Positions 7,247 to 15,449 of a stretch of DNA of 63,624 nucleotides are shown here, piece by piece. The stretch comes from Desulfobacteraceae bacterium (GTDB taxonomy: Bacteria > Desulfobacterota > Desulfobacteria > Desulfobacterales > Desulfobacteraceae). Below the pieces are notes generated by a model. The model did not search any database, was not told the origin of the DNA, and saw only the letters and a list, made by a program, of their open reading frames with translations. The stretch is taken from contig JAAEMK010000973.1 of assembly GCA_024225635.1 (NCBI GenBank), positions 1 through 63,624 of the forward strand, read 5' to 3'. Both the position numbers and the translations under genes were made by a program. The number at the start of each line of letters is the position of its first letter. Within the stretch, counting starts at the first letter, position 1.

Positions 7247-10200
7247 CTATGGTTTCTTGCCCCTCTTTTTTCCTTTCAAGGGAAGGCGGATAATGAATTT
7301 GGCGCCAGACCCGGGAGTGGATTCCACGGTCATTTCACCGCCATGATTTTCAGTTATTATGAAGTAGGAGACTGAAAGGCCGAGACCTGTACCGACGCCT
7401 ACGGGTTTTGTCGTGAAAAATGGTTCGAAAACCCTTTTAAGCGTCGCCTTATCCATACCGGGGCCATTGTCCTCTATTTCCACACAAGCCATTTCCTGAT
7501 CTTCTTCGGTACGTGTCCGGATGATAAACGTAGGGTTCCCGGTTCCTGCATCCTGCATGGCCTGGGCTCCGTTGCGCAGAATGTTAAGCATAACCTGCCG
7601 TACCTTGCCGCTATCGCAGGGAACCGGGAGCTCTCCGTCACCATACTCCTTGATAATTTTAATCGTTTTAAAATCGTAGTGCTTCTTCAAGTCAAAATCG
7701 GTGGATGCAAGTTCAAGGGAATGGTCCAGCAGCTCTGAAAGGAGATGGGAAGATACCAGAGCATCACTTTTCCGGGCAAAACTGAGCATGTTATTCACAA
7801 CCGCGGATATCCGCAGGCCCGATTCTTTAATGGCCGCGGTCATACGCGGGATACTCCTTTTTTCCATAAAGGCCTTGATATCATCCAGATCGATACCAAT
7901 TTCCTCTGCGGCGCGCAAGTTGGCCGGAATCCCGGCATCGGTCAGCCGCCTGGTCATCACATCCGCGGTCTGCATCATACCGGCCAGGGGATTATTGATC
8001 TCGTGGGCCATGCCTGCGGCGAGCCCTCCCAGGGAAAGTATCTTTTCCGATTGCACCATCGTTTCCTGGGTACGTTTGAACTCAGTAATGTCCCGGATCG
8101 TTCCCTGAAGTATGGTTCGCCCGTCGATTTCCACCGGGGTTGCAAGGACACTTGCAATAAACTCTTCACCATTCAGGCGTTTATGGGTCCATTCAAACAT
8201 ATTGGCCCCCGTTCCCAAAACCATTGTCACCATTTTGCCGGATTTTTCCGATGACAACACGCCATCAGGCTGATACCGGGGAGATAATTCGGCCGGGGTC
8301 AGTTCGGCAAGCTGCTCTTTGGATTCAATTCCGAACAGCTCGAGTGCGGCGGGGTTGCAATCCAGATAGCCCTTTTCAGGGTCGAGCAGCAAAATAGCGT
8401 CAATTGATGAATCGAAGAGCTTCCGATATTTTTTTTCACTCACTTTTAAATCACTTTGTGCCATCTTTCGCTGACTGATTTCGGAGCGCAGCCTGATGAT
8501 GTAACTGAAGACAGTCATAATGATAAGAAAAAATGACACGCCCATCAATGTCTTGAACCAGCCGGTTTTCCACCAGGGAGGAATGATAATAATCGTAACC
8601 GATGATCCTTCATCGTTCCACACTCCGTCATTGTTTGAACCCTTGACATGAAAGGTGTATTTCCCCGGGTCCAGATTGGTATAAGTGGCCGAGCGATTGT
8701 CGCTGTCCGTATAGGTGAATCCCCTGTCGAAGCCCTCCATCATATATGCGTACCGGTTCTTCCGTGAATTCCTGTAGTTCAAGGCGACAAACGCGATGCT
8801 GAACACCTTCTGCCCATAGTCCATTGAGATCTGCCGGGTCCTGTTGATATGCCGGGTCAAAGGAGAGTCTTCTCCCACCGGGACCGGCTGGTTGAAGATC
8901 TGAAAATCGGTAAAGACCACTTTGGGAATATGCCGGTTATCCGTGAATTCATCGGGCCGGAAGACATTGAAACCGTTTGTCCCTCCGAAGAACAGCTCGC
9001 CTGCCTCGTTTCCATCCACCGAGTGCATGAGGAAACGGTCCCCCTGCAAACCATCCCTCCGGTCATAGTTTCGAAATGTTTTCTTCTGGAAATTGAATTT
9101 TGACAGCCCTTTATCCGTACTTACCCAGAGATGCCCTTGGTTATCTTCCGTAATGGCCGCAATGCGCTTACCCGCCAGACCGTCCTTATCAGAGTACTTA
9201 TCAAATGAGTTCGTGCCTTCGTCATACCTGTTCAGGCCATCACTGGTACCGATCCAAACGATGTTCCGGCTGTCCTCGAATATCGCCTGGATCATATTAT
9301 CACTCAAGCTCCGTGGCTCATGGATATTTCGCTTGAAATTGTAAAACTGTTCGGTTTCCGGATCAAACCGGCTCAACCCGGCCTCGGTGCCGACCCAGAC
9401 AAATCCTTTGGAATCCACAAATACCGCGGTCGACCAGTAGGAGACGATCCCGCCGGGGTTGTCCGGGTCATAACGGTAGTGGGTGAATGTTTCCCCGGCA
9501 ATATCATATTTATCCAGGCCGGAAAGATACGAGGCAATCCAGAGTACGTCCCTTTGCTCATCCACAACCAGGTCATATACCGGGCCGTAGGCGAGGGTAT
9601 TCGGATCATCCTTGTCATGGTCATAGCGAACAAAAGTTTCTTCGGCGGGATTAAATCTGTTCAGCCCCGCCCCATGGGTACCTATCCACAAATCCCCGCG
9701 TCTATCCTGGCTTATGGCCCAGATGTCATTATCGCCGATACTGGCCGGATCGTCGTCATCATGCAGATAATGCACAAAGCCGCCGCCTGATCCGTCAAGG
9801 CGGTTGAGCCCGCCGCCACCGGTTCCTATCCAGACCCTGCCCTTTATGTTTTTGTCGCAGTAAATGCTGCGCACCATGGAGTTACTCAGGTCATCTGGAT
9901 TTTTTAAATCATTGCGGTAGTGTTTGAACCGGTGTTCTCCGGGGTCATATTTGTCGACGCCGCCGTAAGTAGCCACCCACAGGGTACCGGTGTCATCCTG
10001 AAAAATACCCATGACGGTATTATCGCTCAGACTGCCCGATTTTTTGGAATCATGTCGATAATGGGTGAATGTTTCCCGTTCAGGATCAAAACGGTTCAAT
10101 CCGCCCCCGAACGTACCCAGCCATAGCATCCCGTCACGATCTTCATGGATAAAGGTCACGGTGTCCGAACTCAGACTGCGGGGATCGGTTTTATCATGTC

Positions 10201-10999
10201 GATAGTTGGTAAACGTCCCGGTTTCCAGATCAAACCTGCCGAGCCCCTTCTCCGACCCCGTCCAGATGCGTTTGCGGCTGTCGATGAAAACACTCCACAA
10301 ATTGTTATTGCCAAGGCTTTCGGGGTCTCCCTGACGGTGCATATGGCTGGTAAAGGTCCCGGTTTCCGGATCGAGCCGGTTCAAACCTCCCCCATAGGTC
10401 GAGATCCAAAGGATTCCCCGATCGTCTTCCACGATTCTCGATACAGTGTTGTGGCTCAAGCTGTCGGGATTCCCCGGGTCATGGCGGTAACGGACGAATA
10501 ATCCCGTTTCCGGATTTAATTTGCAAAGACCGCCATCGGTTGCGGCCCACACGAAACCCTTGCGGTCCACATTGAGTGACCATACGTTGTCGCTCCCCAG
10601 GCTCCGGGTATTGCTTTCATCATGATGGTAATTGGTAAATTCATCGCATTCGGGGTCATACCTGCTGATACCGTCTCCCCAGGTTGCGATCCACAAGGCA
10701 CCGTTTTGGTCTTCGTGAATCCAGTGTGCGAAATTGCCGGTCAAGCTGCTCGAATTATTAGAATCATGATCATGAAAGTATGGAATAACGGTCATGCCGT
10801 CGTACTTGTTCAGGCCGTGTTTCGTGCCGAACCACATGACCCCCTGGGAATCCTGCATGACAAACAGGACCTCCTGGTGGGACAGTCCCTCCTCAACGGT
10901 CAAGTGGTTGAATTTGATATCCATGGATATTCGACCATACACCGAGTGGGATACCATGAAAAACAACAGGAATATTCCGATAGTTTTAAGTTTCATCAT
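7247..10999 (-). CDS. Hybrid beta-propeller sensor histidine kinase (reg_prop, Y_Y_Y, PAS, HisKA, HATPase)
   Basis: About 1250 residues. After a signal segment (KTIGIFLLFFMVSHSVYG) come more than a dozen propeller repeats of the form D..G.LWIGT.GGGLNRFD, then a Y_Y_Y domain (YAYMMEGFD...GKYTFHVKGSN), one TM helix, a PAS domain (LFDSSIDAILLLDPEKG), a dimerisation domain with the phosphoacceptor in LAAGMAHEINNPLAG, and an ATPase domain with EDNGPGMD and GTGLGLSVSYFI. It would sense a periplasmic ligand, often a glycan in relatives, and autophosphorylate on His. No receiver or DNA-binding domain is fused and no response regulator lies nearby, so its partner is elsewhere. Start chosen at the MMKLK methionines because the longer N-terminus disrupts the signal peptide. 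Confidence 0.93.
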   Translation of the reverse strand: MMKLKTIGIFLLFFMVSHSVYGRISMDIKFNHLTVEEGLSHQEVLFVMQDSQGVMWFGTKHGLNKYDGMTVIPYFHDHDSNNSSSLTGNFAHWIHEDQNGALWIATWGDGISRYDPECDEFTNYHHDESNTRSLGSDNVWSLNVDRKGFVWAATDGGLCKLNPETGLFVRYRHDPGNPDSLSHNTVSRIVEDDRGILWISTYGGGLNRLDPETGTFTSHMHRQGDPESLGNNNLWSVFIDSRKRIWTGSEKGLGRFDLETGTFTNYRHDKTDPRSLSSDTVTFIHEDRDGMLWLGTFGGGLNRFDPERETFTHYRHDSKKSGSLSDNTVMGIFQDDTGTLWVATYGGVDKYDPGEHRFKHYRNDLKNPDDLSNSMVRSIYCDKNIKGRVWIGTGGGGLNRLDGSGGGFVHYLHDDDDPASIGDNDIWAISQDRRGDLWIGTHGAGLNRFNPAEETFVRYDHDKDDPNTLAYGPVYDLVVDEQRDVLWIASYLSGLDKYDIAGETFTHYRYDPDNPGGIVSYWSTAVFVDSKGFVWVGTEAGLSRFDPETEQFYNFKRNIHEPRSLSDNMIQAIFEDSRNIVWIGTSDGLNRYDEGTNSFDKYSDKDGLAGKRIAAITEDNQGHLWVSTDKGLSKFNFQKKTFRNYDRRDGLQGDRFLMHSVDGNEAGELFFGGTNGFNVFRPDEFTDNRHIPKVVFTDFQIFNQPVPVGEDSPLTRHINRTRQISMDYGQKVFSIAFVALNYRNSRKNRYAYMMEGFDRGFTYTDSDNRSATYTNLDPGKYTFHVKGSNNDGVWNDEGSSVTIIIIPPWWKTGWFKTLMGVSFFLIIMTVFSYIIRLRSEISQRKMAQSDLKVSEKKYRKLFDSSIDAILLLDPEKGYLDCNPAALELFGIESKEQLAELTPAELSPRYQPDGVLSSEKSGKMVTMVLGTGANMFEWTHKRLNGEEFIASVLATPVEIDGRTILQGTIRDITEFKRTQETMVQSEKILSLGGLAAGMAHEINNPLAGMMQTADVMTRRLTDAGIPANLRAAEEIGIDLDDIKAFMEKRSIPRMTAAIKESGLRISAVVNNMLSFARKSDALVSSHLLSELLDHSLELASTDFDLKKHYDFKTIKIIKEYGDGELPVPCDSGKVRQVMLNILRNGAQAMQDAGTGNPTFIIRTRTEEDQEMACVEIEDNGPGMDKATLKRVFEPFFTTKPVGVGTGLGLSVSYFIITENHGGEMTVESTPGSGAKFIIRLPLKGKKRGKKP

Positions 11000-11194
11000 T
11001 ATCCGAAGGGTCAAAGAGATGTAAATATTCCAGTGTTTTATCCTGGTGCGTTCAGTCAACCACAAGTTAGAATATTGTAAAGGAGAGTTCTTTCATGGAA
11101 ACAGATTTCAGAAGCCCCCCTCCAAGGGGTTCAACTCTATTATAGATATGAGCACATGGATTGATGCTCTTTTCATCATTATAAATAAGCGGAA

Positions 11195-11227
11195 GGTGTC
11201 AATTCATGTGCCCTGAGCTATAGTATG
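11195..11227 (+). repeat. 33-bp dispersed repeat, copy 2 (copy 1 at 111-143)
   Basis: GGTGTCAATTCATGTGCCC... ending CTATAGTATG matches 111-143 at 27 of 33 positions in the same orientation. It sits in the 300-bp gap before the riboswitch promoter. No gene or stem is evident in either copy. Confidence 0.5.
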
Positions 11228-11294
11228 AACAGTGCCACGATACCCGGTCATTGTCAATGAAAGTTCAAACCCGAGACGGAAACAATGGCTTTTC

Positions 11295-11324
11295 TTGACA
11301 ACTAGCAAGTTCCTGTCCTACTAT
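11295..11324 (+). promoter_or_regulatory. Sigma-70-type promoter for the cobalamin riboswitch / receptor operon
   Basis: TTGACA (11295-11300) and TACTAT (11319-11324) are separated by 18 bases and lie about 60 bases before the riboswitch aptamer. The rest of 11000-11380 shows no gene. Confidence 0.65.
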
Positions 11325-11379
11325 GCCCGGCGGAACAAGTATGTGACAAAAAGGAGGAGTAAAAATGTAATTTCATAAA

Positions 11380-11535
11380 AATAACCTGAAGCTGGTCAAA
11401 AGGAAGATGGTGCAAATCCATCGCAGACGCGCTGCTGTAACCGGAATACCACTTATCAGCGTTCACTGGGACGATTCCCGGGAAGGACGCTGAACAGTCT
11501 GATACATCCGGAAGCCAGAAGACCGACCCGCTTTG
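11380..11535 (+). promoter_or_regulatory. Cobalamin riboswitch 1
   Basis: Conserved B12-aptamer blocks in order: GGTCAAAAGGAAGATGGTGC followed by AAATCC, then GCTGCTGTAACCGG, then the B12 box GGAAGCCAGAAGACC (11510-11524). Ends are estimated. A hairpin terminator lies 90 bases downstream, ahead of the receptor gene, so control by transcription termination when B12 is plentiful is likely. Confidence 0.9.
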
Positions 11536-11623
11536 GAACAGTTGGATTTCGCGATTGAATCACTACTGATATGCTTCTTGGGGCCTAAAGACGCCTTGTC
11601 AAGCCCTTTACGCATATTATCAA

Positions 11624-11656
11624 CCCCATTTATTTGCATGGGGTTTTGTTATTTTT
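11624..11656 (+). terminator. Intrinsic terminator, expression platform of riboswitch 1
   Basis: CCCCAT (11624-11629) pairs with ATGGGG (11638-11643), followed by TTTTGTTATTTTT. It ends 25 bases before the receptor start codon and is the expected off-switch of the cobalamin riboswitch. Confidence 0.8.
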
Positions 11657-11680
11657 AAGGCGTGTAAAGAAGGAAATAGA

Positions 11681-13864
11681 ATGAACGTTAAACTGGGTAT
11701 GCCCCTGGTATTGGGGATACTATTTTTCGGGCAGGGTGTTTTGGCCCAAGGCCAATCCGCCACCATGATAATGGAAGAAACCGTGGTCAGCGCATCACGA
11801 TCGGAACAGGCGCTTGACCTGGCGCCGTCGGCATCGAGCGTCATCACCCGGAAAGAGATTGAGAAATTCAACATCCAGACCATGGATGAAGCCCTCAGGT
11901 TCGAAACCAATGCCTACCATCGAAACGGCATGGGAATGCTCATGACATCAAAACCCGTCACATTGAGAGGTATTCCCGGTGAGAACAGGACCCTGGTAAT
12001 GCTCAACGGCATTCCCATGAACAATGGGTTTGACGGCGATGTCGAGTGGAACAATATTTCCATGAGCAATGTTGAACGCATCGAGATCATACGGGGCAGC
12101 GGCTCTTCCCTCTACGGCGGTAACGCCATGGGCGGTATTATCAATATCATCACAAAGACACCGGATAAACTCGAGGCCAATGTGAGCCTTGGGTATGGGG
12201 AGCAAGGCACCTACAAAGCCGCCGCGTTTGCCAGCAATAAAATAAAACGGTTCAGCTTCATGATCGGCGCTGAAGCCCAGGGAACGGACGGCTACGCGCC
12301 CTATCTTCGCCACAGGCCGGTCAAATCGGGAGACGGCACCCTCACCGGAGGGTGGTCCAGCCCCAGCAACACGGGCAGAGACTATTGGGTCATCGGAGAC
12401 AGGGGAGATATGTCGGCTGAAAATAAAAATGCCAACCTCATGGCCGGCTATGATACCAGCGACACGGGAAAGTTAAGTTTTGACCTTCAGTTCGGCCTCC
12501 ACGAATCAGAGTACGGCCATCCCCATTCCTATATCAGGGATGAAGCAGGCAACACCGTAATGACGGGTGATGTGGATGCCGGTCCCGGGTTGAAGGTCCC
12601 GGTCAGCCCGGATGATTTCCTGTACGGCAGCAGGAAGCTTGAACAAACCGCCATCATGCCCTCCCTTACCTACACGGAACAGTTCGGCGCCTTTGATTTT
12701 ACCGGAACCGTTTCCTTCAAGCACTGGGACAAGAAATTCGGAGAGGAAAACGCATCCGGCACGGACACCTATGACAACGCCCCTGGAACCCTTTTCGATG
12801 CCCGGCTGAACACGGAAACCGCCGATTTCCAGGTAAACAGGGACCTGGGGGTGAATCATTGCCTGACGGTGGGTACCTTTTTCAGGAATGACGACTACAA
12901 GCGGGACACCTATGGACTGGAACACTACAGGGACCTGAACTCAAAAACCGGCCATGACTTCATCATCCGGGGAAAAGACACACTGTATGCCGTCTATGCC
13001 CAGGATCAATGGCAGGCGCTCCAGGCCCTGACCATCTATACCGGCCTGAGGTGGGACACCAGGGAAGCCCGGGACGGGAAATCCGGCAAACCCGATTCCG
13101 TGACCAATATAGAGGATTACAGCGAGAGTCATCTGAGTCCCAAACTGGCGGCGGTCTGGAAGGCAGGAGAGAACACGTATATCAGGGGCTCCGCCGCCAA
13201 TTCCTTCCGGGCCCCCACCATTGGCGAACTCTTTTACCTGCCAAGGTCATCCTACAAGGCCAACCCGGATTTAAAGCCGGAAACCATGTGGAACTATGAG
13301 ATCGGCGGGGATCAATATCTGGTCAACCGGAAAATGAAAATTTCGGCCGCCCTTTACCACAGTGAAATCAAAGATATGATATCCAGAAGAAAAGTGGACG
13401 GCGTCCGGTTTTACGACAATTTCTCGGAAGCTACGATAAACGGCGCCGAAGCCTCGGTATCCGCGGATGTGACGGACTGGCTGCGGTTGTGTGGCAATAT
13501 CTCCTACAACAAAACCCGGGTGACCGAGGACAAGACCGACCCGGACGTCAAGGGCAAATGGCTTCCCGGCGTGCCGCGAATCATGGGCAATATCGGCCTT
13601 GACGCGGCCTATTCCAAGTTCAAACTCAGCCTTGGGGGCAATTTCCTGGGCAGGGAATATACCACTTCCGACAACTCGGACGAAGATGATCTGCGGGGCG
13701 GATATGCCGAAAGATGGCTCTGGAACGCCAGGCTGGCCTACACCCCCTTTGAAGGCCTGGAGGCCGCCATCTCGGTGGATAATATTTTTGACACCCAAAA
13801 CTATGAATGGGTGTATCAGGAACGCGGCAGATTTGTCATGGCGGAAATAAAGTACGCCTGGTAA
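11681..13864 (+). CDS. btuB: TonB-dependent receptor, probable corrinoid receptor (BtuB-like)
   Basis: 727 residues: signal peptide (LVLGILFFGQGVLA), TonB-box-like EETVVSASR near residues 28-36, plug domain (SASSVITRKEIEKFNIQTMD ... VERIEIIRGSGSSLYGGNAMGG, about 45-165) and a 22-strand barrel ending in the aromatic C-terminus EIKYAW. The plug ending with RGSGSSLYG.NAMGGIINIIT is diagnostic for the family. It takes up a large substrate through the outer membrane using TonB energy. The substrate is inferred from control: a cobalamin riboswitch and terminator directly precede it, and an AAGAAGG ribosome site lies 8 bases before the ATG. The gene symbol follows that role, not an alignment. Confidence 0.85.
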   Translation: MNVKLGMPLVLGILFFGQGVLAQGQSATMIMEETVVSASRSEQALDLAPSASSVITRKEIEKFNIQTMDEALRFETNAYHRNGMGMLMTSKPVTLRGIPGENRTLVMLNGIPMNNGFDGDVEWNNISMSNVERIEIIRGSGSSLYGGNAMGGIINIITKTPDKLEANVSLGYGEQGTYKAAAFASNKIKRFSFMIGAEAQGTDGYAPYLRHRPVKSGDGTLTGGWSSPSNTGRDYWVIGDRGDMSAENKNANLMAGYDTSDTGKLSFDLQFGLHESEYGHPHSYIRDEAGNTVMTGDVDAGPGLKVPVSPDDFLYGSRKLEQTAIMPSLTYTEQFGAFDFTGTVSFKHWDKKFGEENASGTDTYDNAPGTLFDARLNTETADFQVNRDLGVNHCLTVGTFFRNDDYKRDTYGLEHYRDLNSKTGHDFIIRGKDTLYAVYAQDQWQALQALTIYTGLRWDTREARDGKSGKPDSVTNIEDYSESHLSPKLAAVWKAGENTYIRGSAANSFRAPTIGELFYLPRSSYKANPDLKPETMWNYEIGGDQYLVNRKMKISAALYHSEIKDMISRRKVDGVRFYDNFSEATINGAEASVSADVTDWLRLCGNISYNKTRVTEDKTDPDVKGKWLPGVPRIMGNIGLDAAYSKFKLSLGGNFLGREYTTSDNSDEDDLRGGYAERWLWNARLAYTPFEGLEAAISVDNIFDTQNYEWVYQERGRFVMAEIKYAW

Positions 13865-13884
13865 CTCCGGTTTAAAGTTTACTC

Positions 13885-13914
13885 GAAAGCCGGGCCAACG
13901 GCGTCCCGGCTTTC
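13885..13914 (+). promoter_or_regulatory. 10-bp perfect hairpin between receptor and PepSY genes
   Basis: GAAAGCCGGG pairs with CCCGGCTTTC around a 10-base loop. There is no T-run, so it is more likely an mRNA-stability or attenuation structure that lowers expression of the downstream gene relative to the receptor. Confidence 0.55.
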
Positions 13915-13940
13915 AAGCACCAGCATAAGGTCCCCCAGGC

Positions 13941-15449
13941 ATGAAAAAACGCACCTTTTATAAAGTATCCAGAAAATTACACAAATACGTGGGATTAATC
14001 TGCCTGATCTGGTTTATCCCCATGGGAATCAGCGGCGTGCTGATCAATCACCCCGACCTGATCCGGGGGCTGTCCGTACCATCGATACTGGTTCCTCCAA
14101 ACTTCCATTACGTCAACTGGAACCGCATGGCCATGAGGGCCGCGGTTTATTCCCAGGATGATCCGGACACCCTTTTTGTGTGCGGCAGGAAAGGCGTATG
14201 GCAGAGCAAGGACGGCGGCAGAACATTTTCCGCCATGGAAGACGGGTACCCGGCGTCAGCCTTTGAACAGGATACCAACTGCCTTTTACTCATGGAAACT
14301 TTCAAGGCAAAACGATTGTATGCCGGCAACCGCGGGGGCCTTTTCCTATGGGATTTTGAATCCGGGAAATGGGAAAGAATCACCCACAAGGGTTTAAACG
14401 GCACAGAGGTCAAGGACCTTATGGTGCTCAACGGCCAACCCCTGGTGTTTACCGATGGTGAATGCTATGGTCTCCGGGGACCAAACCTGCAACCGGTCCG
14501 GTTACCCATGACCTTTGCCATTCCTCCCCAAAAGCGGGCGTCCATGACACGGTTCATGCTGAGAATCCATGATGGCACCATTGCAGGCATGCCGGGCCGG
14601 TTGTTTGTTGATGCCATGGGGCTTGTGATGATCTTTTTATCTTTTTCCGCATTGGGCCTGTGGTATCTTCCCTGGCGCAGGAAAAACATTGCCAAACGAA
14701 ACTCGGATGCCCGCCTGTTCAGGTGTCTCCACCGCTACCACCTGAAGCTTGGGATATACAGCGTCCTGTTTCTCCTGGTGATTACGGCCACCGGCATGAT
14801 CATCCGTACCCCCTTTCGCCAGTTCATTTCAAACCGCACGGTTCCGGCGGCCTGGCTCCACCCCGGCCAGGCATCAACAGACCATGGCCCGGGCATCCGG
14901 CGGGCCGTTTACCTGGTTAACAATGATACCCTGCTGCTCAGCACCCGCACGGGATTCTTCACAGGCCCCCCCGACTTTTCCCGGCCCTTTGCCTTAACCC
15001 CCATGGAAGTTCCCGTCAGCGGGATGGGGGTGAATATCATGGAACCCCTTTCTAACAATCGATTGCTCATCGGCTCTTTCAACGGATTGTATATATGGAA
15101 CGGCAAGACAGGTTCCGTGGAAGACTGGGCTGCCGTCCCCGGCAAACCGGCCAGGAGCAGGGCCGTGGGGGCTGCCGTGAAAAACGGGCAGTTGCAGTTC
15201 TGGGCGGATTATAACCGGGGGACCGTCTCCGCCGGTTCCCTCGGTTTTTCACCGGAAATGCCTTCAATCCTTGAGAAGGAAACAAGGATGTCCCTGTGGC
15301 GTTACCTGCGGGGCGTTCACACCGGCCATATTTTCAGGGAATGGACGGGACGGTATACCTGGTTGATCATCCCAATGGGCGGCCTGCTGGTGCTGATCAG
15401 CATATTCACCGGCGGCTGCGACTGGCTCCGCCGCAAAGGCCTTTTATAA
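13941..15449 (+). CDS. PepSY-associated TM protein with an Asp-box (BNR-like) periplasmic domain
   Basis: 502 residues. The N-terminal helix motif RKLHKYVGLICLIWFIPMG and the second motif HRYHLKLGIYSVLFLLVITA are typical of PepSY_TM membrane proteins, which often sit beside TonB receptors and are proposed ferric-reductase-like or energy-coupling partners. Between TM1 (about 18-36) and the next TM (about 210-232) there is an inserted propeller-like region with an Asp-box SKDGGRTF near residue 89 and a second tract of short repeats at about 315-400. The last TM lies near the C-terminus. It is cotranscribed with the B12-riboswitch receptor and its last 6 bases overlap the convergent activase gene. 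Function beyond accessory to uptake is inferred. Confidence 0.75.
   Translation: MKKRTFYKVSRKLHKYVGLICLIWFIPMGISGVLINHPDLIRGLSVPSILVPPNFHYVNWNRMAMRAAVYSQDDPDTLFVCGRKGVWQSKDGGRTFSAMEDGYPASAFEQDTNCLLLMETFKAKRLYAGNRGGLFLWDFESGKWERITHKGLNGTEVKDLMVLNGQPLVFTDGECYGLRGPNLQPVRLPMTFAIPPQKRASMTRFMLRIHDGTIAGMPGRLFVDAMGLVMIFLSFSALGLWYLPWRRKNIAKRNSDARLFRCLHRYHLKLGIYSVLFLLVITATGMIIRTPFRQFISNRTVPAAWLHPGQASTDHGPGIRRAVYLVNNDTLLLSTRTGFFTGPPDFSRPFALTPMEVPVSGMGVNIMEPLSNNRLLIGSFNGLYIWNGKTGSVEDWAAVPGKPARSRAVGAAVKNGQLQFWADYNRGTVSAGSLGFSPEMPSILEKETRMSLWRYLRGVHTGHIFREWTGRYTWLIIPMGGLLVLISIFTGGCDWLRRKGLL

Noticed and set aside
9300-10900. Repeated DNA in the kinase gene as a repeat array
   Set aside because: The periodicity comes from propeller repeats coding for W-GT-GGGLNR-D units and is diverged at the DNA level; it is not a CRISPR or a tandem array.
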